From Myxococcus dinghuensis (GTDB taxonomy: Bacteria; Myxococcota; Myxococcia; Myxococcales; Myxococcaceae), in assembly GCF_024198235.1 (NCBI RefSeq), contig NZ_JAKCFB010000008.1:186001-250000 (forward strand): a DNA stretch of 64,000 bases, in the 5' to 3' direction. Both the position numbers and the translations under genes were made by a program. This document shows positions 18,140 through 26,667 of this stretch, in pieces. Numbering within the stretch: position 1 is the stretch's first letter; every line of letters begins with the position of its first letter. Under the pieces are notes generated by a model, which saw nothing but the letters and a program-made list of their open reading frames with translations, searched no databases and was not told the origin of the DNA.

Positions 18140-18898
18140 ATGAAGCGAGCAGGCACGATTGCCCTCCTGATGATGGCTCTTCCCCTGACGACGTGGGCTT
18201 CGCCCGTGTGGAAGGGAGACTTCGAATCGGGAGACCTCTCCCAGTGGACGGGCAGCGACGCCGTGGCGGCGGATCGGCTCCAGATCGTCGAGGACCCCGT
18301 GCGCGAGGGCCGGTTCGCCCTGAAGACGACGGTGCACCAGGGGGACGACCCCATCCACGCGAGCGGCAACCGCAACGAGTTCTTCCACTTCGGCAACGAG
18401 ACCGAAGGGACGGAGTACTTCTACAAGTGGAGCACGATGTTCGCGCCGGACTTCCCCAGCGTGGATACCTGGCAGTTGTTCACGCAGTGGCACCACGACG
18501 GCAACAGCGGCTCGCCGCCCCTGGAGTTCTTCGTGCGCGGCGAGACCATCCACCTGCGCGTCGAGGGACGGGATGACCGCGTCCTCTGGAAGGCGCCGCT
18601 GGAGCGCGGCAAGTGGCTCGACTTCGTGCTGCACGTGAAGTGGTCTTCCGACAAGGAGGTCGGCTTCGTCGAGCTGTACTACAACGGCGAACTCGTCATG
18701 CCGAAGCAGCCCGCCGCGACCCTCTACTGGGGCATGCAGAACTACCTGAAGCAGGGGCTGTACCGGGACAAGGACGTCGCAGCCGATGGCGTCGTCTACC
18801 ACGACGGCATGGTGCAGGCGACGAGCCTCGAGGACGTGATGCCGCAGGCAACCCAGGCGGCGGCTCCTGCGCCGGTGGCGGACGCCGGGCAGCCCTAG
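18140..18898 (+). CDS. Secreted polysaccharide lyase-like protein (heparin lyase I / PL20-type fold)
   Basis: 252 residues; ATG 18140 follows GGAAAGGA. Signal peptide ends TTWA. The mature protein resembles the concanavalin-like jelly-roll of the PF14099 polysaccharide lyase family: FESGDLSQWTG, HASGNRNEFFHF, YFYKWSTMFAPDFP, WQLFTQWHHDG, HVKWSSDKEVGFVELYYNGEL. Expected role is beta-elimination of uronate-containing polysaccharide outside the cell; the active residues cannot be confirmed by eye. The C-terminal ~20 residues are a disordered Ala/Pro tail. The gene stands alone, bracketed by a 37-bp near-repeat. Confidence 0.75.
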   Translation: MKRAGTIALLMMALPLTTWASPVWKGDFESGDLSQWTGSDAVAADRLQIVEDPVREGRFALKTTVHQGDDPIHASGNRNEFFHFGNETEGTEYFYKWSTMFAPDFPSVDTWQLFTQWHHDGNSGSPPLEFFVRGETIHLRVEGRDDRVLWKAPLERGKWLDFVLHVKWSSDKEVGFVELYYNGELVMPKQPAATLYWGMQNYLKQGLYRDKDVAADGVVYHDGMVQATSLEDVMPQATQAAAPAPVADAGQP

Positions 18899-19047
18899 GT
18901 CGGTGGCGACCAACGGGCCCCTCCGCCACGCCCACCCAGGGCTGAGGCCTCGGCAGTCCCCGGGCCGCCGTCCCGAGGGGCGGCGCGGCCCGCGGACCGT
19001 TCGACCGGGACGACGCCGCGGAGGGCTTTGGGAGAGCGGCCGAACGT

Positions 19048-19084
19048 CCGCACGTCCCTGGAGGACACGGCTCGGCGCAGGCAG
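19048..19084 (+). repeat. Displaced copy of the 3' end of the 17376-17897 gene
   Basis: These 37 bases match 17861-17897, the end of the DUF1579-like gene, at 34 positions. The copy still encodes the RT-LE-TARRR pattern, but the original TAG stop is CAG here. It lies in the spacer between the lyase and the LuxR gene. It is probably a remnant of a duplication or recombination that bracketed the lyase gene. Confidence 0.7.
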
Positions 19085-19143
19085 TTGCCCTCGCCTCGGA
19101 TGCGTCCAGACGGCCCCGCGGTGACGCCTCCTTCATGTGAGCG

Positions 19144-19935
19144 TCACGCGGGGCCCTTGTGCATCCGCTCCAGGAACAACGCGAGGAGCGCCGCCCGGGA
19201 CCGCACCCCGAAGTGCTTGTAGAGGGACTTCGTGTATTGGTTCACGGTGAAGCGGCTGATCTCCATCCTCGCCGCGATGTCCTTGTCACCCAGGCCCTGG
19301 AGCAGCAGCGTCAGGGTCTGCCGTTCCCTCGGACTGAGCCTGTCAGCCTGCGGGCGATCTCCGTCTTGCTCCACCGGACCGAGCAAGGCCCAGCACTCGG
19401 AATGGAAGAGGTTCAGCAGCTCCCGCTCCGCGGCGTCGAAGCGGCGCCCGCTCCGCCCCCGGTGGATGCCGATGCCCTGCACGACCCCTGGTCGCTCCGA
19501 CCAGCGTCCCGAGTAGACCGAGTCATCGAGTCCCGTCGGGAGGAGGTGGTGCTCGACATAGGGCGCGGAGTACCACGCACGGTCTCCCACGAGGTCTCGT
19601 CGCATCGCGGTGACGACGGAACCCGGGGCCGGACGTCGCCTCATCAATGCCCGGATGGCGGGATTGCAGGCGCTGCCCATCCGCTGGAGGGACTGCACCG
19701 CGGACAGTCTGTCGGTACCCCACCCGGCGAGGACGGTGGCCGTGAAGGCGCCTGTGCCCTCGGGCCTGAAGTCCTCTTCCCTGACACAGACCGCGGCGTC
19801 CGAGCCGAGGATGCGACAAATCCCGGAGAGCAGATGCCGGGGACGCGCCCCGGGTCCCGCTGGCAACTCGTGCGTCTCGTTGATGAGACGCACCAGCTCA
19901 CGCACGTGCGAACTCCGCAGATGGGCACCCTTCAT
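19144..19935 (-). CDS. LuxR-family transcriptional regulator with N-terminal sensor region
   Basis: 263 residues; GGAGG four bases before the ATG. The last ~65 residues are a LuxR/GerE HTH (LSPRERQTLTLLLQGLGDKDIAARMEIS then FTVNQYTKSLYKHFGV). The N-terminal ~190 residues resemble a GAF/PAS-like sensor (LLSGICRILGSDAAVCVREED, ERELLNLFHSECWALL) without receiver-domain aspartates, so it is not a classical response regulator. It is divergent from a small secreted protein. The shared 21-bp element sits between them and recurs before a metalloprotease, suggesting this regulator controls secreted products. Confidence 0.85.
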   Translation of the reverse strand: MKGAHLRSSHVRELVRLINETHELPAGPGARPRHLLSGICRILGSDAAVCVREEDFRPEGTGAFTATVLAGWGTDRLSAVQSLQRMGSACNPAIRALMRRRPAPGSVVTAMRRDLVGDRAWYSAPYVEHHLLPTGLDDSVYSGRWSERPGVVQGIGIHRGRSGRRFDAAERELLNLFHSECWALLGPVEQDGDRPQADRLSPRERQTLTLLLQGLGDKDIAARMEISRFTVNQYTKSLYKHFGVRSRAALLALFLERMHKGPA

Positions 19936-19970
19936 GAGACCTCCGAGCGCGTTGCTCCGTCGATGTGTTC

Positions 19971-20019
19971 CCTAGTTCTAGCGAATTGCCAGCTTTGTCG
20001 CATTGGACGAGTTTGGTGC
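19971..20019 (+). promoter_or_regulatory. Conserved promoter element, copy 1 (LuxR / secreted protein)
   Basis: CCTAGTTCTAG then CGAATTGCCA (19971-19991) recurs at 21583-21603 with only two differences. In both places GCATTG, one base, ACGAG follows 29-30 bases from the element start (here 20000-20011). The element contains the small palindrome CTAG-TT-CTAG. It lies between the divergent LuxR gene (start 19935) and the secreted protein gene (start 20048), so it could serve either or both. Confidence 0.65.
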
Positions 20020-20047
20020 TCGCAACATCGACCCTCAGGAGCGACAC

Positions 20048-20497
20048 ATGATGAAGAAGCGGCTCACCCAGGCATTCCTCACGATGGTTGTCTTGGCGCC
20101 TTTCGCGGTGATGGCGCGCGCCGTCCCGGCCAGCAGTGGCAGACCCGCGGTCTGGGCGGACGGGGCCTGTTTCCTCATGACCTACAGCACCATGTACAAC
20201 GGCTGCACGGCCCGAAAGAGCTTCGAGTTCCCGCTGCCGGTCGACACGGTCGGCAACAAGACGGCCTACGTCGCGGCGCAGGGGGCGTCCTCCGCGAACA
20301 GCGTCGGCTGCGCCGAGGTCGGGATGAATCGCGAGGGGACGCTCGTCTACGGGGGCGCCCGCAAGTGGCTCACGAGCTTCGGCACGCCGCAGATCATCAC
20401 CCTGACGGATGCCTACATCCCGGCGGGTGGCTATCTGTACGTCAACTGCTCCGTCGACCCGAGCGCCTTCGTCATCTCCATCGACTACAACGCCTAG
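20048..20497 (+). CDS. Small secreted protein of unknown function
   Basis: 149 residues; AGGAG six bases before ATG 20048 (a second ATG follows directly). Signal peptide FLTMVVLAPFAVMARA. The mature ~120 residues include four cysteines (ADGACFLMTYS, YNGCTARKS, NSVGCAEVG, YVNCSVD) and alternate hydrophobic and polar residues, suggesting a disulfide-bonded beta-sandwich. No family recognised. It shares an upstream element with the M4 metalloprotease gene, so the two may be co-regulated exoproducts. Confidence 0.65.
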   Translation: MMKKRLTQAFLTMVVLAPFAVMARAVPASSGRPAVWADGACFLMTYSTMYNGCTARKSFEFPLPVDTVGNKTAYVAAQGASSANSVGCAEVGMNREGTLVYGGARKWLTSFGTPQIITLTDAYIPAGGYLYVNCSVDPSAFVISIDYNA

Positions 20498-20652
20498 CAG
20501 GCGCGGGATTCGGTCCCAGGTGAGCGTGGAGTGCCCATGAGGTCGCGGGCACTCCGCCTCGCTCTTCCTCGGTCCCGGGCGTCATGCCATGCGATTCCTG
20601 CTCATGCGCCCGGGACAGCGACGTGATTCGACAACCCCTGGAGCGCAGCGGC

Positions 20653-21330
20653 ATGACACGCATTGGAGCATGGGTCGGAGGGATTCTCCTCACCGGAGCG
20701 CTGTCCTATGGAGTCTACCGACTCCTCGGCGCGGCTGACTCCCGTGCGAGGGATTCGGAGGAGCAGGCCGCGGGGCTCCAGGCCCTGGAGTCACAGGTCC
20801 GGGAGTTGAAAGCCGCGGTCGCCCAGTCCACGCGGACGGCGCAGGAGGCCCAGGCCGCCGCCCAGGCAGCGCGGCTCTCGGGACCTCGCGCGGAGCCCTC
20901 CGCGACCGCCGGCGTGGGCTCCGGGGGCGCGGGGGCTACTCCACCAGGGGCGTCCCGGGAGGACGCCGCGGCGCCGCCCCGCGAGGCAACGCCAGACGAC
21001 GCGGTCCTCCGGCTCGATGCGCGCTTCTTCGGAGAGAGCGTGGACCCGACCTGGAGAAGGGACGCGGAGCAGCGGACGGAGCGGCTGCGCGCCGAACTCC
21101 CCCGTGGCGTGCGCATCGTCTCGATGGAGTGCCGAAGCTCCATCTGCCGGCTCGAGATGTCACACCCCAGCCTGGAGTCCTTCCAGAAGTTCATCCGCGA
21201 CCGACTCGTCGATGACGTGGCCACGTGGGATGGCCCCTTCATGGCCGCGGTCAAGGGACCGGCCGGGAATGCGGGAGAGGTCGAAGCGGTCGCCTATCTC
21301 GCCCGTCCGGGAACGACCCTGATGCCCTGA
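20653..21330 (+). CDS. Single-pass membrane protein with coiled coil and Cys-containing C-terminal domain
   Basis: 225 residues from ATG 20653 (earlier in-frame starts exist; GGAG precedes this one). One transmembrane segment (IGAWVGGILLTGALSYGVY), a coiled coil about residues 35-70 (LQALESQVRELKAAVAQS), a disordered Gly/Ala/Pro linker, then a ~100-residue domain with LPRGVRIVSMECRSSICRLEM. The CRSSIC pair would form a disulfide if the domain is periplasmic. Domains like this recur in myxobacterial proteins of unknown function. No partner is adjacent. Confidence 0.6.
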   Translation: MTRIGAWVGGILLTGALSYGVYRLLGAADSRARDSEEQAAGLQALESQVRELKAAVAQSTRTAQEAQAAAQAARLSGPRAEPSATAGVGSGGAGATPPGASREDAAAPPREATPDDAVLRLDARFFGESVDPTWRRDAEQRTERLRAELPRGVRIVSMECRSSICRLEMSHPSLESFQKFIRDRLVDDVATWDGPFMAAVKGPAGNAGEVEAVAYLARPGTTLMP

Positions 21331-21582
21331 ACCCTCCCACGGGTAAGCGGGAGGCCACGTTCGGGACGGCGCTCGTCGGCGACTCGTTCAAGCACCAGCT
21401 GACTGCCCTGGATTTTCTCTCGGGCCAGCACCTGATGTGCCGCCGCCGCCCCTTGTCCATCGCCTGGAATCCCCTCACCACCCAGCGCACGGAGGACGAC
21501 GAGGGCACGCCCATGCCTCACGCGAAGCGCCGGCGAATCGACCCCGAAGGGCCTTGGGTCGCGGACCGCGGCCGTCCTCCTC
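21331..21582. other. Intergenic region with no supported gene
   Basis: About 250 bases between a membrane protein and the conserved promoter element. Open frames here have no ribosome binding site and no protein signature. The region is less GC-skewed than genes nearby and contains short AT-rich patches (for example GGATTTTCT near 21410), but I find no repeat, hairpin or promoter I can defend. Confidence 0.4.
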
Positions 21583-21628
21583 CCTAATTCTAGTGAATTG
21601 CCAACCGGGGGAGCATTGCACGAGCTTT
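21583..21628 (+). promoter_or_regulatory. Conserved promoter element, copy 2 (M4 metalloprotease)
   Basis: CCTAATTCTAG then TGAATTGCCA (21583-21603) matches 19971-19991 at 19 of 21 positions. GCATTG-C-ACGAG follows at 21613-21624 in nearly the same spacing. Here the downstream part reads TTGCACG-AGCT-TTGC, one base from the sigma-54 consensus; copy 1 fits sigma-54 poorly, so the sigma factor stays open. The peptidase start is about 130 bases further on. Confidence 0.6.
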
Positions 21629-21757
21629 GCGTTTTGCGGCCTCGACTCCAGAAGAGACGCCCGACGAGGGGGGCGGCGTCTTCACGATGGCGGTCGTGGC
21701 AGCTCGCGTGTCTGTCACGTGCACGCAATCCATCGTGTCTTGCAAAAGGGGTAGACC

Positions 21758-23704
21758 ATGATGCGCAGCAACCGCTGGCTCGCCGCATGTCTGTCGCTCT
21801 CGCTTTCGGGATGTGGCACCGGAGCCCTCGAACCCTCCGAGGCTCCACGAGCAGAAGCCTCGAAGACCGACGCATCGCAGACGGAGGGGCGGGTCCTCAC
21901 CAGCGACGCCCGCCTCCAGGACATCGCGACGGCGCTCAGCGTGTTCCCCGACGTCCAGGTCCTGGGCTCACATCCTGACGGCGTGCCGTACATGATCCAT
22001 GGCGAGCTGGGCGGTGTGGGGCAGGCCCTCGCGGGCGTCACGGCGTGGCAGGCCCACGCGCTGGTGAGCCCGGCGCTGGAGCGCATCGCCCCGTCGTTCC
22101 GTCTGGACGCGCGCGACCTCGTGCCCCAGCGAATCTCGCGGGACGCCCAGGGCCGCACCCATCTGCGGTACGCGCAGACCAAGGAGGGCCTGTCGGTGCT
22201 GGGAGGTGAGCTGGTGGTGCACCTGGACGCGTCTGGCCAGGTGTACGCGGTGAACGGCTCGGCGCGGGATGGAGAGCAGGTGTCGTCCAAGCCCGGCATC
22301 GCTCCGGAGGCCGCCCAGCAGGTGGCCTTGAGGAAGACGCCGGGCGCGAGCGCGTTGGAGGGCGTGCCCCGCCTCGTCTACGTCCGCGCGACCGAGAAGG
22401 ACTCGCTGCGCCTGGCCTGGGAGGTACGGGTGACGGGCAAGCACACCGCCCTCCCTCTGCGCGACCGCGTCTACGTGGACGCCATGGATACCGCCATCGT
22501 CCTGCGTGTGCCGGAGATCCACGCGCTGCTCAACCGCAAGGTGTACAGCGCGAACAACGGCACCAGCCTTCCGGGGACGCTCAGGCGCAGCGAGGGCCAG
22601 GGGGCCACGGGGGATGCCTATGTGGACAGCCACTTCGACGTGCTGGGAACCACGTACGACTGCTTCAGCACCCTGTTCGGGCGTGACTCGTATGACGACG
22701 CGGGCCACGCGCTCAGCAGCACCGTGCACTACTCCAACAACTACGTGAACGCCTTCTGGGACGGCACGCAGCTCGTGTGCGGGGATGGAGACGGCGTCAA
22801 CTCCGGGCCGCTGTGCACGGACCTGGACGTGGTGGTCCACGAGCTGACCCACGCGGTGACGGACTTCGAGTCCGGCCTCGTCTACGCCGGCGAATCCGGC
22901 GCGCTGAGCGAGTCCCTGTCGGACATCTTCGCCGCCACGTGCGAGAGCTGGACGACCTCGTGGTCCACGGGCCCGGACGTCTGGAAGATTGGCGAGGACA
23001 TCTGGACCCCCGCCACGCCGAATGACGCCCTCCGGTACATGGACGACCCGGCCCTGGACGGCGCCTCGCTGGACTCCTACGAGGACTACTCGTCCAGCAC
23101 CGACGTGCACTACGGCTCGGGCATCCCGAACCTGGCGTTCAAGCTGCTGGCCACCGGCGGCGTGCATCCGCGCGGACGCTCGACGATCGAAGTCCCGGGC
23201 ATTGGCGTCGAGGCCGCCGCTCGCATCTTCTACAAGGCCAACACGGACTACTTCACCTCCAGCACGACCTTCGAGCAGGCCAAGACCTATACCGAGTACG
23301 CGGCGCAGGCGCTCGGCTACAGCGCGGCCGTCGTGGAGTCCGTGAGTCTGGCGTGGCAGGTCGTGTACATCCCCCTCAACTTCCCGGTGTTCTGCACGAC
23401 CCTTCCCCCGTTCAGCGGCACGGTGACCAACCTCAGCGGCGTGCTGAACTCGAACCGGTACTACTGCGCGAGTGCCGGCGCATACACCACCACGCTGTTC
23501 ACCATCGGCGGAGGCACGGGGGACGCGGACCTGTATGTCCGCTTCGGCGCGGCGCCGACGAAGAACCTCTACGACTGCCGTCCGTTCACGGGAGGCAACA
23601 CGGAGGTGTGCACCGTCACGGCGCGACCCACCGCGGGCAAGTACTGGATCATGATCAACGCGTACAGGGCCTACTCCGGCGTGACGTTCAGCTATTCCTT
23701 CTGA
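21758..23704 (+). CDS. Secreted M4 (thermolysin-family) metalloprotease with C-terminal PPC domain
   Basis: 648 residues. Signal peptide with a lipobox-like SLSLSGCG. A long propeptide (about 30-265) of FTP/PepSY type (GQVYAVNGSARDG, LAWEVRVTGKH) acts as chaperone and inhibitor. The catalytic domain has HELTH (361-365), the downstream zinc-ligand Glu in GALSESLSD, and the catalytic His in DVHYGSGIPN. A C-terminal ~100-residue pre-peptidase (PPC) beta-sandwich (DADLYVRFG, YWIMINAYRAYSGVTFSY) is usually removed or used for substrate binding. It is a likely predatory or nutritional exoprotease. The upstream element links it to the LuxR locus. Confidence 0.92.
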   Translation: MMRSNRWLAACLSLSLSGCGTGALEPSEAPRAEASKTDASQTEGRVLTSDARLQDIATALSVFPDVQVLGSHPDGVPYMIHGELGGVGQALAGVTAWQAHALVSPALERIAPSFRLDARDLVPQRISRDAQGRTHLRYAQTKEGLSVLGGELVVHLDASGQVYAVNGSARDGEQVSSKPGIAPEAAQQVALRKTPGASALEGVPRLVYVRATEKDSLRLAWEVRVTGKHTALPLRDRVYVDAMDTAIVLRVPEIHALLNRKVYSANNGTSLPGTLRRSEGQGATGDAYVDSHFDVLGTTYDCFSTLFGRDSYDDAGHALSSTVHYSNNYVNAFWDGTQLVCGDGDGVNSGPLCTDLDVVVHELTHAVTDFESGLVYAGESGALSESLSDIFAATCESWTTSWSTGPDVWKIGEDIWTPATPNDALRYMDDPALDGASLDSYEDYSSSTDVHYGSGIPNLAFKLLATGGVHPRGRSTIEVPGIGVEAAARIFYKANTDYFTSSTTFEQAKTYTEYAAQALGYSAAVVESVSLAWQVVYIPLNFPVFCTTLPPFSGTVTNLSGVLNSNRYYCASAGAYTTTLFTIGGGTGDADLYVRFGAAPTKNLYDCRPFTGGNTEVCTVTARPTAGKYWIMINAYRAYSGVTFSYSF

Positions 23705-23747
23705 ACGGCGCCGGAGCGGGGAGGGCGGGCCCCGCATCCAGGCACAT

Positions 23748-23788
23748 GGCCCTTCGTTCCAGCCGCGCGGCGGCGGTCGCGAAGGGCC
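23748..23788. terminator. Hairpin between convergent M4 and M16 peptidase genes
   Basis: GGCCCTTCG (23748-23756) pairs perfectly with CGAAGGGCC (23780-23788); the loop can fold further through GC-rich bases. It lies between two convergent stops. Confidence 0.55.
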
Positions 23789-23800
23789 TCCTGCCGGACT

Positions 23801-25126
23801 TCACCCACGGCGGCCGCTGGCCGCCTTCAGCGCGGGGGCGCCGGGCAGGCCCGGGGCCTCCTCCACCACGCGCTCCAGCGCCTTGAGGCCCTTGCGCTGC
23901 CCCACCGCCACCACCGTGAGGTTCTCCCGGCGGAAGTAGCGCCGGGCCACCTCGCGCACGCGCGCGGCGGTCTGCGAGTCCACCAGGTCCGCCCGGTGGC
24001 TGAAGGTCTCAGGCAGGCGGAACAGCTCCGTGCCGCCGAACCACCCGGCCAGCTCTCCCGGCGAGTCCTGGGAGAACTCCAGCAGCATGCGGTGACGGCG
24101 CTTGGCGCGGCCCAGCTCCTCCTCGCCGATCTCCTCGTCGCACAGCGCGGCCAGCACGCGGAAGGCCTCGGACACCACCTGGGAGGCCTTCTCCGGGGCG
24201 CTGGCGGCCTCGATCTCGAAGATGCCGGCGTCGTGGTACGCGTCCAGCGACGCGTTGACGGAGTACGCCAGTCCGCGCTTCTCCACGATTTCGAACGGCA
24301 GCCGCGACGACAGGCCGTCGTCCAGCACCCGGCGGATGATCTGCAGCGCCGCGTAGTCGTCGTGCTGCTCCGGCACCGTGCGGAAGCTCAGCCGGAACTC
24401 CGTCTGCGACTCGTCGTGGGAGACGAAGTGCAGCCGGGGGCCGGGCAGCGCGTCGGGGGGCGGGGCCTCGGTGCTGGCCGGGCCCTTGGGCAGCCGCGCG
24501 AAGGCGCGCTCGGTCAGCTCCAGCACCTCGTCGCGGCGCACGCGGCCCGCGGCGGTGACCACCAGGTTGCCGGTGACGTAGTGCTGCGCGAAGTGCTCCA
24601 GCACCTGCGCGTGCTTCAGCGCGGTGACGGACTCGCGCGTGCCGGCGATCTTCAGCGCCAGCGGGTGGTCCGGGAAGAGCAGGCGCTTGGACAGGTTGTC
24701 CAGGTCGATGTCCCGCCCCTTGTCGTCCACCTCGTCCAGCATCTCCTCGAGGATGATCTGCCGCTCCACCTCCATGTCCGTCAGGCGGGGGCGGGTGAGC
24801 ATGTCGCCCAGGATGTCCAGGCCCACGCGCAGGTGGGCGGGGTGCAAAGGCGTGTAGTAGTACCCGTGGTCCCGGGTGGTGACGCCGTTGAGGTTGCCGC
24901 CCACCTCTTCCACCGCGGCGTTCATCCGCACGGTGTCCGGCCAGCCCTCGCTGCCGCGGAAGAACAGGTGCTCCAGGTAGTGGCTGACGCCGTTGTTGGC
25001 GGCCGCCTCGTGGCGGCTGCCCGTGCGGACGTAGATGGCGAGCAGGGCGGTGTGGAGGTGGGGCGTCTCGACGGTGACGACGCGCAGCCCGCTGGGCAGC
25101 ACGTCCCGATACGATGTGAAGCTCAT
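23801..25126 (-). CDS. M16-family zinc peptidase
   Basis: 441 residues. The inverted zinc motif HxxEH is at 49-53 (HYLEH), with the third-ligand Glu in the helix IILEEMLDE about 76 residues later. The second half is the usual catalytically dead M16 repeat, with the RGLAYSVNASL (R-Y) motif that contacts substrate. Single-chain two-domain length is normal for the processing-peptidase-like bacterial group. No signal peptide, so it is cytosolic. Its ATG overlaps the stop of the histidine kinase upstream (ATGA), so the two are translated together. Confidence 0.9.
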   Translation of the reverse strand: MSFTSYRDVLPSGLRVVTVETPHLHTALLAIYVRTGSRHEAAANNGVSHYLEHLFFRGSEGWPDTVRMNAAVEEVGGNLNGVTTRDHGYYYTPLHPAHLRVGLDILGDMLTRPRLTDMEVERQIILEEMLDEVDDKGRDIDLDNLSKRLLFPDHPLALKIAGTRESVTALKHAQVLEHFAQHYVTGNLVVTAAGRVRRDEVLELTERAFARLPKGPASTEAPPPDALPGPRLHFVSHDESQTEFRLSFRTVPEQHDDYAALQIIRRVLDDGLSSRLPFEIVEKRGLAYSVNASLDAYHDAGIFEIEAASAPEKASQVVSEAFRVLAALCDEEIGEEELGRAKRRHRMLLEFSQDSPGELAGWFGGTELFRLPETFSHRADLVDSQTAARVREVARRYFRRENLTVVAVGQRKGLKALERVVEEAPGLPGAPALKAASGRRG

Positions 25127-26667
25127 GCGCGGGGAAGCCTTAACACGAAGGCCGTCCCCTGGCCGGGAATACTCTGGCAGGAGAGCGAGCCCCCGTGGGC
25201 CTGGAGGATTTGCTGACTCACCGCGAGTCCCAGGCCCGTGCCCCCCTCCTTGGTGGTGAAGAAGGGCTCGAACAGGTGCTCCCGCACCTCGGCCGTCATC
25301 CCCTGTCCGGTATCGCGCACCGTCACCTCCACGTCCTGCTCCAGGGGGCGGGTGGCGATGGTGAGCTGCCCGCCGTGGGGCATCGCCTCGCGGCTGTTGC
25401 GCAGCAGGTTGAGGAACACCTGCCGCAACTGCCCCTCGTCCGCGAGCACCGCCGGCGTGGTCGGGGCGAACTGGCGCACCACCTCCACGCCCGCGCGCTC
25501 CAACTCCTCGCGCGTGAAGTCGAGCACGCCGTCCAGCACCGCCGTGACGTCGCGCGGGTCCAGGTCCGGCCGCTGCGGGCGGGCCATGCGCAGGTACTGC
25601 TCGGTGACGTCCGCCAGCCGGTCCACCTCGTGGGTGACGGCGGACAGGAGGTGGTTCACCTCGCGGGCCTCCTCGGTGGAGTCGAACCGGGCCTGCTCCA
25701 CCGCGTCCTGGAGCAGCTCCACGTTGAGTCCGATGGAGGACAGGGGGTTGCGCACCTCGTGGACGATCTGCGCGGAGATGCGGCCCACCGCGGCCAACTG
25801 CTCGGCGCGCATCAGCGCCTCCGCCTGGGCCTTGAGCTGGGCCTCGCGCGCCTGGAGCGAGCGGGCCATCTGGTCGAACTCGCGCGCGAGCACGGCCACC
25901 TCGTCGTCACCCCGCACGCCCAGCTGGGCGTTGTAGTCGCCCCGGGCGATGCGGGAGACCCCCTCGATGAGCGTGCGCACCGGGCGCAGCGTGCGCGCGC
26001 TCCACGCGGTGGCGCCCAGCCCCAGCAGGATGGCGGCGACCGACAGGCTGATGATGGCCAGGCCCGTCTGGCGCTCGCGCTCCTCGGCGCCGTCCACCCG
26101 TTCGCGGATGCGGTTGGAGAGGGCCAGGCGCAAGAGGCGCAGCTCGCGGCCGATGGCGTCCTCCATGGACAGCACGTCCGCGGTGGCGCGGTCCACCTCC
26201 AGCTTGTCCGGGGACTGGGTGCTCAGCGCGGAGAAGACACTCTCCGCGGCGCGACCGTACTCCTGGTAGCGCGAGTCCAGCTCCACCATGCGCGCCTCCA
26301 GCTCCCGGATGAAGGGCACCTCGCTCGCGGGGGCCTCCGCGCGCACCTCCTCGGCGCGCTTGCGCGCGTTGGCCAGCCGCTGCGTCATCAGCGTGGTGGG
26401 GACGTAGATGCGCGCCAGCCGGATGATGGCGCGGCGGGTCTCCGGGCTGTCCTCCTCCAACACCCGCGCCGTGTTCTTCTGCTGGTTGGCGTGGTTCATC
26501 TCCATCTCCGCCGCGTCCTGGGAGAGTTGGAGGTAGCCCTGGCTGACGAGCCGGATTTCCAGCCGGTTGCGGTGCAGCTCCGCCACGCTGAACAGGGACA
26601 CCAGCCCGAAGGTGACGAGCACCACCGCGTAGCCGAGGAAGATGCGGGTGGCGAGGGAGAGCTTCAT
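25123..26667 (-). CDS. Sensor histidine kinase (HAMP, NtrB-like core)
   Basis: 514 residues. TM1 at 8-29, a ~170-residue periplasmic helical sensor, TM2 about 203-222, HAMP (RPVRTLIEGVSRIARGDY), a coiled coil, then HisKA with H303 in IVHEVRNPLSS. ATPase boxes: N in NLLRNSREAMPHG, G1 in VRDTGQGM, F in FEPFFTTKEGG, G2 in GTGLGLAVS. HEVRNPL-type H-boxes belong to NtrB-like kinases whose partners often activate sigma-54. No response regulator is adjacent; instead it is coupled to an M16 peptidase. Signal unknown. Confidence 0.92.
   Translation of the reverse strand: MKLSLATRIFLGYAVVLVTFGLVSLFSVAELHRNRLEIRLVSQGYLQLSQDAAEMEMNHANQQKNTARVLEEDSPETRRAIIRLARIYVPTTLMTQRLANARKRAEEVRAEAPASEVPFIRELEARMVELDSRYQEYGRAAESVFSALSTQSPDKLEVDRATADVLSMEDAIGRELRLLRLALSNRIRERVDGAEERERQTGLAIISLSVAAILLGLGATAWSARTLRPVRTLIEGVSRIARGDYNAQLGVRGDDEVAVLAREFDQMARSLQAREAQLKAQAEALMRAEQLAAVGRISAQIVHEVRNPLSSIGLNVELLQDAVEQARFDSTEEAREVNHLLSAVTHEVDRLADVTEQYLRMARPQRPDLDPRDVTAVLDGVLDFTREELERAGVEVVRQFAPTTPAVLADEGQLRQVFLNLLRNSREAMPHGGQLTIATRPLEQDVEVTVRDTGQGMTAEVREHLFEPFFTTKEGGTGLGLAVSQQILQAHGGSLSCQSIPGQGTAFVLRLPRA

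Noticed and set aside
19992-20019. Sigma-54 promoter in the copy-1 regulatory element
   Set aside because: GG and GC are eleven bases apart instead of ten and the -12 TTGC is missing; only copy 2 comes close to consensus, so sigma-54 is not claimed for both.
21225-21587. 120-codon frame downstream of the coiled-coil membrane protein
   Set aside because: Overlaps a supported gene in a different frame, lacks an SD and ends inside the conserved promoter element.
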